DNA from: RPQJ01 sp963754125
GTDB taxonomy: Bacteria; Pseudomonadota; Gammaproteobacteria; Steroidobacterales; Steroidobacteraceae
Direction of reading: 5' to 3'
Assembly: GCA_963754125.1 (NCBI GenBank)
Contig: CAVWEX010000007.1
Location: 372,001 to 436,000, forward strand
DNA length: 64,000 nucleotides
Shown here piece by piece: positions 19,981 to 29,957 of the stretch (the first letter of the stretch is position 1; each line of letters begins with the position of its first letter). Under the pieces are notes generated by a model that was given only the letters and a program-made list of their open reading frames with translations, had not been told where the DNA came from and ran no database searches. The translations under genes were made by a program, and so were the position numbers.

Positions 19981-20774
19981 CACGACCGCTCGCCGGCGTG
20001 ACCGTCGTCGTCACGCGTCCGCGGGCGCAGGCGACGCGGTTCGCCGCGCTGGTGAGCGCGGCCGGCGGCACGCCGCTGCTGCTGCCGGCACTCGACATCG
20101 AGCCGATCGAGCTCGATGCGGACGCGCGCAATCGGCTGTCACCCGACAGCTTTGACTGGACGATCTACACCAGCGCCAACGCGGTCGAGTCTTCGCTGCG
20201 GCAGCTGCCGCGGCCGGTGCGCACGCAGATCGCCGCGGTCGGCCGCGGCACGGCCCGGGCGCTTGCGGAACACGGCGTCGCCGTGCACGCGTTGCCTGCC
20301 ACGACGGCGGACTCCGAGGGCCTGCTCGCACTCGAGCCGTTCACGGCCGTCGCCGGGCGGCGCATCCTGATCCTCAAGGGCGAGGGTGGCCGCACGCTGC
20401 TGCGCGAGGCACTGGAGCGACGCGGCGCCACGGTCGTGACGGGCGACCTGTACCGCCGCGTGGCTTCGATCCCGGACTCGGCGTCGCTCGCTGCACTCGA
20501 ACACGCCTGCGCGACGGGGCGCGTCGTGGTCGCCGTCACCAGTGCCGACTCGCTCGCCGCATTGCTTGCGGCGGTGCCCGACGATCGGCTGCCGCAACTG
20601 CGCGAGACCGCCTTGCTGGTGCCCGGCGAACGGGTCGCGGCATCGGCACGTGCGCATGGCTGGCGCGGACCACGGGTGGTCGCCGCGAGCGCCGAGGACG
20701 CGGCGATGGCGGAGGCGTTGCCCGGATCGGTCGCGACGTGTTGCCCGCCGGGCGGCCGGTTGCCGCCGGCGTGA
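19977..20774 (+). CDS. hemD: Uroporphyrinogen-III synthase
   Basis: Closes hydroxymethylbilane with inversion of ring D to give uroporphyrinogen III. The GTG at 19977 overlaps the hemC stop (GTGA). The 265-residue protein shows the two-domain HemD pattern: VTVVVTRPRAQATRFAALVS at the start, DWTIYTSANAVESSL, IAAVGRGTARALAEHGV, GRRILILKGEGGRTLLREAL and VVAVTSADSLAALLAAV. HemD is weakly conserved; the identification rests on these motifs and on the position between hemC and hemX. Confidence 0.92.
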   Translation: MTRPLAGVTVVVTRPRAQATRFAALVSAAGGTPLLLPALDIEPIELDADARNRLSPDSFDWTIYTSANAVESSLRQLPRPVRTQIAAVGRGTARALAEHGVAVHALPATTADSEGLLALEPFTAVAGRRILILKGEGGRTLLREALERRGATVVTGDLYRRVASIPDSASLAALEHACATGRVVVAVTSADSLAALLAAVPDDRLPQLRETALLVPGERVAASARAHGWRGPRVVAASAEDAAMAEALPGSVATCCPPGGRLPPA

Positions 20775-20813
20775 TAGCATCCGCGGGCCATCGCCGCCCG
20801 CGTCCCCACGCCG

Positions 20814-21872
20814 ATGTCCGCCGAAATCGAATCGCTTTCCACCGACCTCAATTCGCGCCGCCCCGGCCGGGGCGTGAGCCCGATGCTGGTGGCGCTCGCG
20901 GTGCTCGGCCTGCTGCTCGCGCTCTACGCGAACTGGCGCATCGGGCGCTACGACACGCGCTCCGACCGGCTGCGCGCCCAGATCGCAGAGTTGCGCGCCA
21001 CCCAGGACAAGCTCGACGGTCGGCTGCAGTGGCTCACGGCGGACCTCGAGTCGAGCCGCGCCACGTGGCGCAACGAGCTCAAGGGGCTGCGCGAGGTGCC
21101 CGCACAGGTCGAGGAACTCGGCAGGAGCGTCGAGGAACTGCGGGCCCGCACCGAGGCGCCGCAGCGCGCGTGGGTACGTGCCGAGGCGCTGTACCTGCTC
21201 GAGCTGGCCGAGCGGCGCATCGAGCTCGAGCGCGACGTGCAGACGGCGATCGCCGCGATGGAGTCGGCCGACGGACGGCTGGCCACGCTCGACGACCCGG
21301 CGCTGCGCGAGGTGCGGGCCAAGCTCGGCACCGAGATCGCCGGGTTGCGCGCCGTGCAGAGTCCCGACCTGCCGGAGATCCTGACGCGCATCGGCCGGCT
21401 CGAGGATGCCGTGCCCACGTTGCCCGTCATCGGCATGCCGGTGTCGGAAGTGCGGCGCACCCGCAGGGAGGTGGAAGAGGACGGCGCACTCGCGCGCGCC
21501 TGGCGGCGCCTCGGGCAGGCCGCGCGCGACCTCGTGTCGCTGAGGCGCATCGAGCCCGCAACCGCCCGCCTGGTCACGCAGGAGGAAGACTCGCTGCGGC
21601 GACAGCACCTCGAACTGCTGCTGTTCTCCGCGCGCATCGCCGCGATGCGGCCCGATCGCACCGCCTTCGCCCAGTCGCTGCGCGCGGCCGGTGCCTGGAT
21701 CGAGCAGTATTTCGACACTGCTCGCCCGGAAGTCGCCGGCGCACTGGCCGAGATCGCAGCACTCGCGGATCTCAACATCGACCCTGAGCTGCCGCGCGTC
21801 GGCGAGGCAGGCAGCCTCCTGCAGTCCGTCATCCGCGCCAGCGCGCCCACGCCCAGCGCGCCGACCCCATGA
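20814..21872 (+). CDS. hemX: HemX-family membrane protein
   Basis: Inner-membrane protein of 352 residues with one N-terminal membrane helix (MLVALAVLGLLLALYANWRI). A coiled coil follows at about residues 45-110, then a periplasmic helical domain with WVRAEALYLLELAERRIELE, the usual HemX signature. It has no known enzymatic role and is thought to organise late haem synthesis with HemY. A TAGCAT element at 20776-20781 could be a -10. Overlaps hemY by four bases (ATGA). Confidence 0.88.
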   Translation: MSAEIESLSTDLNSRRPGRGVSPMLVALAVLGLLLALYANWRIGRYDTRSDRLRAQIAELRATQDKLDGRLQWLTADLESSRATWRNELKGLREVPAQVEELGRSVEELRARTEAPQRAWVRAEALYLLELAERRIELERDVQTAIAAMESADGRLATLDDPALREVRAKLGTEIAGLRAVQSPDLPEILTRIGRLEDAVPTLPVIGMPVSEVRRTRREVEEDGALARAWRRLGQAARDLVSLRRIEPATARLVTQEEDSLRRQHLELLLFSARIAAMRPDRTAFAQSLRAAGAWIEQYFDTARPEVAGALAEIAALADLNIDPELPRVGEAGSLLQSVIRASAPTPSAPTP

Positions 21873-23077
21873 GAGGCGCTGTGATCGCCGCGCTGGCGCT
21901 CGTCGGCGGCGGGCTGCTGGCGCACCTGCTGCTCACGGATCCGGGCTACGTCGCGATCCGCCTCGGGCGCACGCTGCTCGAGACCACCCTGCCGGTGTTC
22001 GTGGTGCTGGTCGCGGGCGCCTACGCCGCCGCGACCCTGCTGCTGCGCGCGTTCGCCTCCCGGAGACGACTCGCGCAGCTGCGCACCGAGCGACGGCGGC
22101 GCCGTGCGCGCGACGACACGCAACGCGGCCTGCTCGAGCTCGCGGCCGGGCAGTGGCAGAGCGCCGAGGACCTGCTCAGCCGGGCGGCACCGGACTCGGA
22201 CTCCCCGGCCGCGAACTACCTGGTGGCGGCGCGGGCCGCGGATCTGCTCGACGCCACCGAGCGCCGCGACGAGTGGCTGTCGCGCGCCCAGGAGGAAGCT
22301 CCCGAGGCACGGGCGGCGGCGCTCATCACGCTCGCCGAGATGCAGATGCGGCGCGGCCAGGACGAGGCGGCGCTGCAGACCCTCGAGCAACTCGACGCGT
22401 CGGGCGACCTGAACTCGCGTGGCCTCGAGCTGATGGCGCGGCTCTGCCAGCAGCTCGGCCGCACCGACCGGCTGCGTGCGCTCGCGCCCCGACTGCAGGC
22501 CACCAAGGAACTGCCGGAGGCGCAGGTCAACGAGCTGCTCGCCGTGGTTCGGCTCGCAGACGTGCGCGCCGCCGCCGAGCGCGGCGACGCAGCGGCGCTC
22601 GAGAAGGCGTGGTCAGACGTGCCGCGCGCGGCCCGCAAGCTGCCGGGGTCCGTCGTGGCCTATGCGCGCGCGGCCATGGCCTGCGGGGACCATCCGGCGG
22701 CCGAGCGCGTGCTGCGCGAGCTGATCGACCAGTCGCCGGACGCGGCCGCCATCCGGCTGTACGGCGAGCTGGTGCTCGACAACCCGCTCGTACCGCTCGA
22801 GCGCGCCGAGGGCTGGTTGCGCCAGCGCCCGGAGGACCCCGAGCTGCTCGCGAGCTGCGCGCGGCTGTGCCTGCGCGCGGAACTCTTCGGCAAGGCGCGC
22901 AGCTACCTCGAGGCGAGCCTCGCGCGGCGGCCCAACGCCGAGAACAGCCTGATCCTCGCGGACCTGCTCGAGCAGATGGGCGAGCGCGAGGCGGCCGCGC
23001 GCTGCCTGCGTGAATCCGTGACGCGCTCGGTCGGCCGGCGCCCGAACCTGCCGCGCGTGCGCCTGCGGCGGCACTGA
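21869..23077 (+). CDS. hemY: HemY-family tetratricopeptide membrane protein
   Basis: Protein of 402 residues: two N-terminal membrane helices (VIAALALVGGGLLAHLLLTD and LPVFVVLVAGAYAAATLLLR), then a periplasmic or cytoplasmic array of TPR-like helical pairs, for example RGLLELAAGQWQSAEDLLSR, DEAALQTLEQLDASGDLNSR and AENSLILADLLEQMGEREAA. This is the gammaproteobacterial HemY, which supports haem synthesis. It is not the oxygen-dependent protoporphyrinogen oxidase given the same name in Bacillus. Last gene of the hemCDXY cluster. Confidence 0.9.
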   Translation: MRGAVIAALALVGGGLLAHLLLTDPGYVAIRLGRTLLETTLPVFVVLVAGAYAAATLLLRAFASRRRLAQLRTERRRRRARDDTQRGLLELAAGQWQSAEDLLSRAAPDSDSPAANYLVAARAADLLDATERRDEWLSRAQEEAPEARAAALITLAEMQMRRGQDEAALQTLEQLDASGDLNSRGLELMARLCQQLGRTDRLRALAPRLQATKELPEAQVNELLAVVRLADVRAAAERGDAAALEKAWSDVPRAARKLPGSVVAYARAAMACGDHPAAERVLRELIDQSPDAAAIRLYGELVLDNPLVPLERAEGWLRQRPEDPELLASCARLCLRAELFGKARSYLEASLARRPNAENSLILADLLEQMGEREAAARCLRESVTRSVGRRPNLPRVRLRRH

Positions 23078-23093
23078 GGCGGGCCGCATGCGG

Positions 23094-24146
23094 TCAGGGC
23101 GCAGCGGCGCCTGCGCCGGCGAGCTTGGCCAGCGTGTCGGGCGCGTAATCGAACGAATCGAAGAAGAGCTGCTCGCGCGGCAGGCCACGCCCGACGAACG
23201 CGGTCCGGATCGCCTCGATCAGCCCGGGGGGGCCGCTCGCGTACACGTCGAAGGCCGCGATGTCCGTCAGATCGGCCAGCACCGCCGCGTGCACCAGCCC
23301 GCAGCGTCCGTTCCAACGCGCATCCGGCTCGGGCCGGCCCGACAGTACGGGGCAGTAGCGAAAGCCCGGGCGCTCCCGGGCGAGGCGCTCGAGCCAGTCG
23401 TGCTCGTACAGCCCGCTCGCATCGGCGGCGCCCCAGTACAGCGTCACGGGCCGGCGGTCGCCGGTCGCGATCAGCTGGCGCAGCATCGCCCGCAGCGGCG
23501 CGTAGCCGGTGCCGCCGCCGACCATGAGCGCCGGGCGCGGCGAGTCGGTGCGCAGCCAGAACTGCCCGAGCGGACCCTCGATGCGCAGCAGCGTGCCCGC
23601 CTGCAGGCTGTCGAACAGCTGGGCCGTGAAACCGCTCCGGGAGGCGCGGCGCACGTGCAGCTCGATCAGCCGGCCGTCCGCCGGGGCGCTCGCGATCGAA
23701 AAGCTGCGCCGGCGTCCCTCCGACAGCATCACGTCGAGGTATTGCCCCGGCCGGAAGTGCAGGTCCTCGACTGCCGGCAGGCGCAGGAACACCGCCATGA
23801 CGTCCGGGGCCAGCAGGTCCATGCGCTCGATGCGGCACGGCAGGCTCTTCACCTCGACGTCGGGCGCCGGGCGCACCTCGCGCGTCTCGACGCGCAGGTC
23901 GGTGAGCGCGTGTGCCTGACAAAGTAGCGCATAACCCTCGCGCGCCTCCTCGTCGGTGAGACCCGGTGGCCGCGGTCCCGGGTAGGCGAACGAGCCCCCG
24001 AGCACGCGGGCGCGGCACGACGCGCAGTGCCCGCCCTTGCAGCTGTGCGGCAGGTTGAGGCCGGCACGCAGCGCGGCGGCGAGCACCGGTTCGCCGCTGT
24101 CGGCGGTAAACGTCTGGCCGGTCGGCACGAGCGTGATCAGGGGCAT
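23094..24146 (-). CDS. 2Fe-2S ferredoxin/FAD/NAD(P)H oxidoreductase
   Basis: Three-domain reductase of 350 residues. An N-terminal plant-type ferredoxin has cysteines C36, C41, C44 and C76 (LPHSCKGGHCASCRARV, ALLCQAHA). Next come an FAD-binding barrel (FRPGQYLDVML, RRSFSIASAP) and an NAD(P) domain (LMVGGGTGYAPLRAMLRQLI, VYASGPPGLIEA, ending LFFDSFDYAPD). This layout is shared by CDP-6-deoxy-glucoseen reductase-like proteins and many oxygenase reductases. The start at 24146 places the ferredoxin beta strand at the N-terminus. No oxygenase partner is adjacent, so the partner is unknown. Confidence 0.85.
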   Translation of the reverse strand: MPLITLVPTGQTFTADSGEPVLAAALRAGLNLPHSCKGGHCASCRARVLGGSFAYPGPRPPGLTDEEAREGYALLCQAHALTDLRVETREVRPAPDVEVKSLPCRIERMDLLAPDVMAVFLRLPAVEDLHFRPGQYLDVMLSEGRRRSFSIASAPADGRLIELHVRRASRSGFTAQLFDSLQAGTLLRIEGPLGQFWLRTDSPRPALMVGGGTGYAPLRAMLRQLIATGDRRPVTLYWGAADASGLYEHDWLERLARERPGFRYCPVLSGRPEPDARWNGRCGLVHAAVLADLTDIAAFDVYASGPPGLIEAIRTAFVGRGLPREQLFFDSFDYAPDTLAKLAGAGAAAP

Positions 24147-24199
24147 GGCGACAGGATGCCACGGGGCGGGGATGCGCCGGGTGTGCGGCACCCTTCGCG

Positions 24200-24205
24200 T
24201 ATGCT
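24200..24205 (+). promoter_or_regulatory. -10 element giving a probable leaderless transcript
   Basis: TATGCT followed by six bases and then the ATG at 24212, so transcription should start at or next to the A of the start codon. No ribosome site is present. The -35 is weak. Confidence 0.45.
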
Positions 24206-24211
24206 CGACGA

Positions 24212-25114
24212 ATGGATCGCTCCTGCCTGATCGCCGGCTGTGGCTACACCGGACTGCGCCTCGCGCGGCGCCTCCGCCCCACGTGGCACGTCACGGCGCT
24301 GGCCCGCTCGGCGACCGCGGCGACGCGGCTCGAGGCTGAGGGCCTCGCGACCCTGCGGGCCGACCTCGATGCCCTGGACGCTCACGCCCCTGATGCCGCC
24401 CCGCTCGCGACGGCCGCGGATGGAGCGGCGATCGCCTACCTGGCGCCGCCGCCCGACAGCGGCGACGGCGACCCGCGGCTCGAGCGATTCCTCGCGGCGC
24501 TGGGACCCGCGTGTCCGGCCGCGTTCCTGTACATCAGCACCACGGGCGTCTACGGCGACACCGGCGGCGCCACGGTCACCGAGGCAAGTGCCGTGGCGCC
24601 CGCCAACGACCGCTCGCGGCGCCGCGTGGCGGCCGAGCGCGCGGCCAGTGCATGGTGCGGCACGCGCGGCGTGCGCGCCGTCGTGCTGCGGGTGCCCGGC
24701 ATCTACGGCCCGCACCGGCTGCCGCTCGAGCGGCTCACGCGCGGCGACCCCGCGCTGCGCCCGGAGGATGCGGGTCCCGGCAACCGCATCCACGTTGACG
24801 ACCTCGTGACCGCCTGCGTCGCGGCGCTCGAGCGTCCGGTGCAGGGCGTGTTCAACGTCACCGACGGCAATCCCGTGAGCACCACGGTGTACCTGCAGCG
24901 CACGGCGGCGCTCGCCGGCCTGCCGTCGCCCCCGCTGGTGGCGCTCGCGGAGGCATCCGGGCGCATCGGCCCGGGGATGCTCGCGTTCCTGCTCGAGTCG
25001 AGGTGCGTCGACAACCGGCGCATGCGCGAGGAACTCGGGGTCGTGCCGCGCTACGCGCGCCTCGACGAGGGAATCGCGGCGAGTCTCGACGAGATGCGCG
25101 CCCAGCCGGACTGA
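24212..25114 (+). CDS. SDR-family NAD(P)-binding protein, YeeZ-like
   Basis: Extended short-chain dehydrogenase/epimerase-like protein of 300 residues. The nucleotide motif is atypical, CLIAGCGYTGLRLARRLRP at residues 5-23, as in the YeeZ group. Later come FLYISTTGVYGDTGGATVTE, the active-site region, then VLRVPGIYGPHRLPLERLT and GPGNRIHVDDLVTACVAALE. YxxxK is not obvious, so catalysis may be lost or altered. It is divergent from the reductase gene and lies 26 bases ahead of dapF. The substrate is unknown. Confidence 0.82.
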   Translation: MDRSCLIAGCGYTGLRLARRLRPTWHVTALARSATAATRLEAEGLATLRADLDALDAHAPDAAPLATAADGAAIAYLAPPPDSGDGDPRLERFLAALGPACPAAFLYISTTGVYGDTGGATVTEASAVAPANDRSRRRVAAERAASAWCGTRGVRAVVLRVPGIYGPHRLPLERLTRGDPALRPEDAGPGNRIHVDDLVTACVAALERPVQGVFNVTDGNPVSTTVYLQRTAALAGLPSPPLVALAEASGRIGPGMLAFLLESRCVDNRRMREELGVVPRYARLDEGIAASLDEMRAQPD

Positions 25115-25128
25115 GCTCTGGATTGGGC

Positions 25129-25134
25129 TATGCT
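25129..25134 (+). promoter_or_regulatory. -10 element directly ahead of dapF
   Basis: TATGCT, six bases, then the ATG at 25141: the same spacing as ahead of the SDR gene. A leaderless dapF transcript would start at the ATG. No good -35 is visible, and read-through from the SDR gene is also possible. Confidence 0.45.
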
Positions 25135-25140
25135 TCCGGC

Positions 25141-25995
25141 ATGCGGCTCGCCTTCACGAAGATGCATGGACTCGGCAACGACTTCATCGTCTTCGACGCC
25201 ATCGATCCCGCCCGGCTGCCCTCGCCCGGCGCGCTGCGTCGCCTCGCCGACCGGCGCACCGGCATCGGCTTCGACCAGGCGCTGGTGCTCTCGCCACCGC
25301 GGCGCGACGGCACCGATGTCTTCTACCGGATCTTCAACGCCGACGGCTCGGAGGTCGAGCAGTGCGGCAACGGCGCGCGCTGCATCGCGCGCCTCGTGGC
25401 GAGCCGCAGCGAGGCGCGCGGCCGAACGGTGGTGCTCGACAGCCCCGGCGGGCTCGTGAACGCACGACTGCGCGAGGACGGGCTCGTCTCCGTCGCGATG
25501 GGCGTGCCCGACTTCGACCCACGCTCGCTGCCCTTCGAGGCAGCCGCCGAGGCGCCGAGCTACCGCCTCGAACTGCCCTCCGGACCCGTCGAGTTCGGCG
25601 CGGTCTCAATCGGCAATCCGCATGCCGTGATCCGCGTGCGCTCGGTGAACCATGCACCGGTGGACACGGTCGGACCCGCGATGGAGAATCACGCGCGCTT
25701 TGCGCGCCGGGTCAACGTGGGCTTCCTCGAGATCGTGTCGCCCGACCACGTGCGCCTGCGCGTGTTCGAGCGCGGCGCGGGCGAGACGCAGGCCTGCGGC
25801 ACCGGCGCCTGCGCCGCGGTCGCGGTCGGCCGTCGTCACGGACCGCTCGCCGAGGAGGTCCGGGTGGACCTGCCCGGTGGCCGGCTCATCGTGCGGTGGC
25901 CGGGGCCCGGCGAGCCGATCTGGCTCACCGGTCCGGCGGAAACGGCCTTCGAGGGCCACGTGGACATTCCTGACGCTCCCGGGAGAGCAGCATGA
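25141..25995 (+). CDS. dapF: Diaminopimelate epimerase
   Basis: Converts LL- to meso-diaminopimelate for lysine and peptidoglycan. Of 284 residues, it starts MRLAFTKMHGLGNDFIVFDA. The first catalytic cysteine is C75 in NADGSEVEQCGNGARC, and the second is in ETQACGTGACAAVAVGRRHG near residue 220. SIGNPHAV is the substrate loop. The ATG at 25141 is fixed by the conserved first residues. It overlaps the DUF484 gene by four bases and opens the widespread gammaproteobacterial run dapF-DUF484-xerC. Confidence 0.96.
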   Translation: MRLAFTKMHGLGNDFIVFDAIDPARLPSPGALRRLADRRTGIGFDQALVLSPPRRDGTDVFYRIFNADGSEVEQCGNGARCIARLVASRSEARGRTVVLDSPGGLVNARLREDGLVSVAMGVPDFDPRSLPFEAAAEAPSYRLELPSGPVEFGAVSIGNPHAVIRVRSVNHAPVDTVGPAMENHARFARRVNVGFLEIVSPDHVRLRVFERGAGETQACGTGACAAVAVGRRHGPLAEEVRVDLPGGRLIVRWPGPGEPIWLTGPAETAFEGHVDIPDAPGRAA

Positions 25996-26705
25996 GCAAG
26001 CAGCCGATGCGCGACGTCGAGCCGGGCCGCCTCGCGGAGGAGCAGGTCGTCGAGCACCTCACGGCTCACCCGGAGTTCTTCGAACGCCACCCGGCCGTGC
26101 TCGCACGGCTCAACCTGCCGCACCAGCGCGGCAGCGCGGCGGTCTCGCTGGTCGAGCGCCAGATGCTGGTGCTGCGCGAGCGGCACGCCACGCTCGAGCA
26201 GAAGCTGCACGAGCTGATCGAGAACGGCCGGACCAACGACACCATCGCCGAGCGCATGCACCGGCTCACGCGGCGCCTGCTCCGGGCGGGCGACGCCTCG
26301 GCGGTGATCGCCGCGCTCGAGACGTCGCTGCGCGAGGACTTCGGCGCGTCGCGCTGGGTGACGCTGCTCACCGACCCGGCTTACGCCGTGCTCGCCGGGC
26401 AGCCGGGCACGCACGTGCGCTACGTCCCGCGCGGCAGCCCCGACCTCAAGGTGTTCGAGACGTTCTTCGAGTCGGCGCGACCGCGCAGCGGGCAGATCCG
26501 CGAGGCGCAGCGCGAGTTCCTGTTCGGCGCCGAAGGCCGGCAGCTCGGCTCCGCCGCCCTCGTCCCGCTGGGCGAGCGCGCCTCGCTCGGGCTGCTCGCG
26601 ATCGCGAGCCACGACACCGAGCGATTCGTGCCGACCATGAGCACGGATTTCCTGGTCCGCATCGGCGAAATCGTCACCGAGGCCCTCGCCGCCCGCAGCG
26701 CATGA
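25992..26705 (+). CDS. DUF484 protein (GAF-like)
   Basis: Cytoplasmic protein of 237 residues. A short helical N-terminus (EEQVVEHLTAHPEFFERHPA) precedes the family motif LNLPHQRGSAAVSLVERQML. A coiled linker and a GAF-like domain follow, ending SLGLLAIASHDTERFVPTMS, TDFLVRIGEIV. DUF484 proteins sit between dapF and xerC in most gammaproteobacteria. The function is not established. Both neighbours are joined by ATGA overlaps, so expression is coupled to them. Confidence 0.9.
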   Translation: MSKQPMRDVEPGRLAEEQVVEHLTAHPEFFERHPAVLARLNLPHQRGSAAVSLVERQMLVLRERHATLEQKLHELIENGRTNDTIAERMHRLTRRLLRAGDASAVIAALETSLREDFGASRWVTLLTDPAYAVLAGQPGTHVRYVPRGSPDLKVFETFFESARPRSGQIREAQREFLFGAEGRQLGSAALVPLGERASLGLLAIASHDTERFVPTMSTDFLVRIGEIVTEALAARSA

Positions 26706-27622
26706 GCGAGGCGCTCGCCGACGGCGTGAGCCGCTTCCTCGGGAACCTGCGCAACGAGCGTCGGCTGTCGCCGCACACCTCGAGCAGCTACGGCCGCGAC
26801 CTCGCGGCCCTGCTCGCCTACTGCGAGGCGCAGGGCGTCGAGGCGTGGGACGCGCTCGACACGCAGCACGTGCGCAGCTTCGCCGCGCAGTGCCACCGCC
26901 GCGGCCTCGCGCCGCGCAGCATCCAGCGCCGGCTGTCCGCGGTGCGCAGCCTGTGCCGCTACCTGATCCGCGAGGGCGAGCTGCGCCACGACCCCGCCGC
27001 GGGCGTGCAGGCACCGAAGATCGGCAAGCGCCTGCCGACCACGCTCGACGCGGACACCATGGCCCGGCTGCTCGCCTTCCGCAGCGACGACCGGCTCGGC
27101 GTGCGCGACAAGGCGATCATGGAGCTCTTCTATTCGTCGGGCCTGCGCCTCTCCGAGCTGCTCGGCCTCGACCTCGCCGACCTCGACCTGCGCGACCGCA
27201 CGGTCCGCGTGCTCGGCAAGGGCCGCAAGACGCGCATCGTCCCGGTCGGGCGGCAGGCGCTCGAGGCGCTCGGGCGCTGGATGCGCGAGCGTGCGGCGAT
27301 TGCCGCGCTCGGCGAAGTGGCCGTGTTCGTGGGCATCAACGGCCGTCGGCTCGGGCCCCGCATCGTGCAGCGACGCATCGCCCGCTGGGCCCGGCTGCAG
27401 GGGCTGCCCGAGCACGTGCACCCGCACCTGTTCCGCCACTCCTTCGCCTCGCACCTGCTCGAGTCCTCGGGCGACCTGCGCGCGGTGCAGGAACTGCTCG
27501 GCCACGCCAACATCGGCACGACGCAGATCTACACGCACCTTGATTTCCAGCATCTCGCCAAGACATACGACGCAGCCCATCCCCGGGCGCGCCGCAGGAG
27601 ACCCCAGGATGGCGACGTTTGA
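26702..27622 (+). CDS. xerC: Tyrosine recombinase XerC
   Basis: Site-specific recombinase of 306 residues that resolves chromosome dimers at dif with XerD. The N-terminal SAM-like domain is FLGNLRNERRLSPHTSSSYG. The catalytic domain includes LFYSSGLRLSELLGLDLADL (first arginine), KGRKTRIVPVG (lysine), HPHLFRHSFASHLLESSGDL (HxxR), LLGHANIGTTQIYTHLD (histidine and the nucleophilic tyrosine). Position after DUF484 identifies it as XerC rather than XerD. It overlaps hslV by 14 bases. Confidence 0.94.
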   Translation: MSEALADGVSRFLGNLRNERRLSPHTSSSYGRDLAALLAYCEAQGVEAWDALDTQHVRSFAAQCHRRGLAPRSIQRRLSAVRSLCRYLIREGELRHDPAAGVQAPKIGKRLPTTLDADTMARLLAFRSDDRLGVRDKAIMELFYSSGLRLSELLGLDLADLDLRDRTVRVLGKGRKTRIVPVGRQALEALGRWMRERAAIAALGEVAVFVGINGRRLGPRIVQRRIARWARLQGLPEHVHPHLFRHSFASHLLESSGDLRAVQELLGHANIGTTQIYTHLDFQHLAKTYDAAHPRARRRRPQDGDV

Positions 27623-28147
27623 TCCCCACGGAACGACCATCCTCTGCGTCCGCCGCGACGGGCAGGTCGCGATGGGCGGCGACGGCCAGGTCACGCTCGG
27701 CAACACCGTCATGAAGGGCAACGCCCGCAAGGTGCGCCGCCTGCACGAGGGCCGCGTGCTCGCGGGCTTCGCGGGCGGCACCGCGGACGCGTTCACGCTG
27801 TTCGAGCGCTTCGAGGCCAAGCTGCAGCAGTACGGCAACCTGATGCGCGCGGCGATCGAGCTCGCCAAGGACTGGCGCACCGACCGCAGCCTGCGCCGGC
27901 TCGAGGCGCTGCTGTGCGTGGCGGATGCGACGCACTCGCTCGTGATCTCGGGCAACGGCGACGTGATCGAGCCCGAGAACGACCTGATGGCGGTGGGCTC
28001 GGGCGGCGCGTTCGCGCAGGCCGCGGCGCAGGCGCTGCTCGCGAACACCGCGCTCGACGCCCGCAGCATCGTCGAGACCTCGCTCGGCATCGCGGCCGAC
28101 ATCTGCATCTACACCAATCGCAACCTCACCATCGAGGTGCTCGGCTG

Positions 28148-28148
<1 letters not shown>
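27609..28148 (+). CDS. hslV: ATP-dependent protease peptidase subunit HslV
   Basis: Threonine protease of the HslVU chamber, 179 residues. The catalytic N-terminal threonine region is TTILCVRRDGQVAMGGDGQV, but it begins at residue 9, not residue 2. Eight residues (MATFDPHG) precede it and would have to be removed for activity. Similar extensions occur in some Xanthomonadales. No later ATG or GTG would start at the threonine. Other conserved blocks are VRRLHEGRVLAGFAGGTADA and DVIEPENDLMAVGSGGAFAQ. hslU starts on the last base of the stop codon. Confidence 0.95.
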
Positions 28149-29482
<1,334 letters not shown>

Positions 29483-29519
29483 GATTCCTTTTCGACGATC
29501 CCACGCGACGGAGACGCCC

Positions 29520-29894
29520 GTGACCCCGACGGAAATCAAGCTGCGCACGAAGTCCCGCGTGCTCGAGGTGGCCTTCGACGACGGCTCGCGCTTCGAGCTG
29601 ACCTTCGAGTACCTGCGCGTGTACTCCCCCTCGGCCGAGGTGCGCGGCCACGGGCCCGGCCAGGAAACACTGCAGCTCGGCAAGCACGAGGTTGGCATCC
29701 GTGCCGTCCAGCCGGTCGGCAACTATGCCGTGAAGCTCGTGTTCGACGACGGCCACGACACGGGCCTCTACACCTGGGACTACCTGCACGAGCTCGGCAG
29801 CACCCGTGCGGAGAAGTGGCAGCAGTACCTCGACCGGATCACGAAGCTCGGCCTGACCTATCCGACGATGGTGCCATCGAGGCGGCCGGCGTAG
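29520..29894 (+). CDS. DUF971 (gamma-butyrobetaine-hydroxylase-like) protein
   Basis: Protein of 124 residues consisting of one DUF971 domain: TEIKLRTKSRVLEVAFDDGS, YLRVYSPSAEVRGHG, KHEVGIRAVQPVGNYAVKLV and FDDGHDTGLYTWDYLHELG. The domain resembles the N-terminal part of gamma-butyrobetaine hydroxylase. In many proteobacteria the gene lies directly before ubiE; here a toxin-antitoxin pair separates them. The GTG at 29520 follows a GGAG site. The biochemical role is unknown. Confidence 0.9.
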   Translation: MTPTEIKLRTKSRVLEVAFDDGSRFELTFEYLRVYSPSAEVRGHGPGQETLQLGKHEVGIRAVQPVGNYAVKLVFDDGHDTGLYTWDYLHELGSTRAEKWQQYLDRITKLGLTYPTMVPSRRPA

Positions 29895-29922
29895 CCGACA
29901 CCTGCGGCTGCTGGCAGGCACG

Positions 29923-29951
29923 TTGCGACGTTATTACGATCGCAATAACAT
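29923..29951 (+). promoter_or_regulatory. Promoter with embedded operator of the toxin-antitoxin operon
   Basis: A -35 TTGCGA (29923-29928) and a -10 TAACAT (29946-29951) are 17 bp apart, and the antitoxin ATG comes six bases after the -10. A palindrome at 29930-29949 (GTTATT...AATAAC around CGATCG) fills the space between them. It is the natural site for autorepression by the AbrB-type antitoxin. The island is much richer in A and T than its surroundings. Confidence 0.7.
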
Positions 29952-29957
29952 CGACGG

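Noticed and set aside
21869..23077. Protoporphyrinogen oxidase because of the name hemY
   Set aside because: The sequence is a membrane-anchored TPR protein, not an FAD oxidase.
26702..27622. Mobile-element integrase
   Set aside because: The dapF-DUF484 neighbourhood and length identify chromosomal XerC, and no element boundaries are visible.
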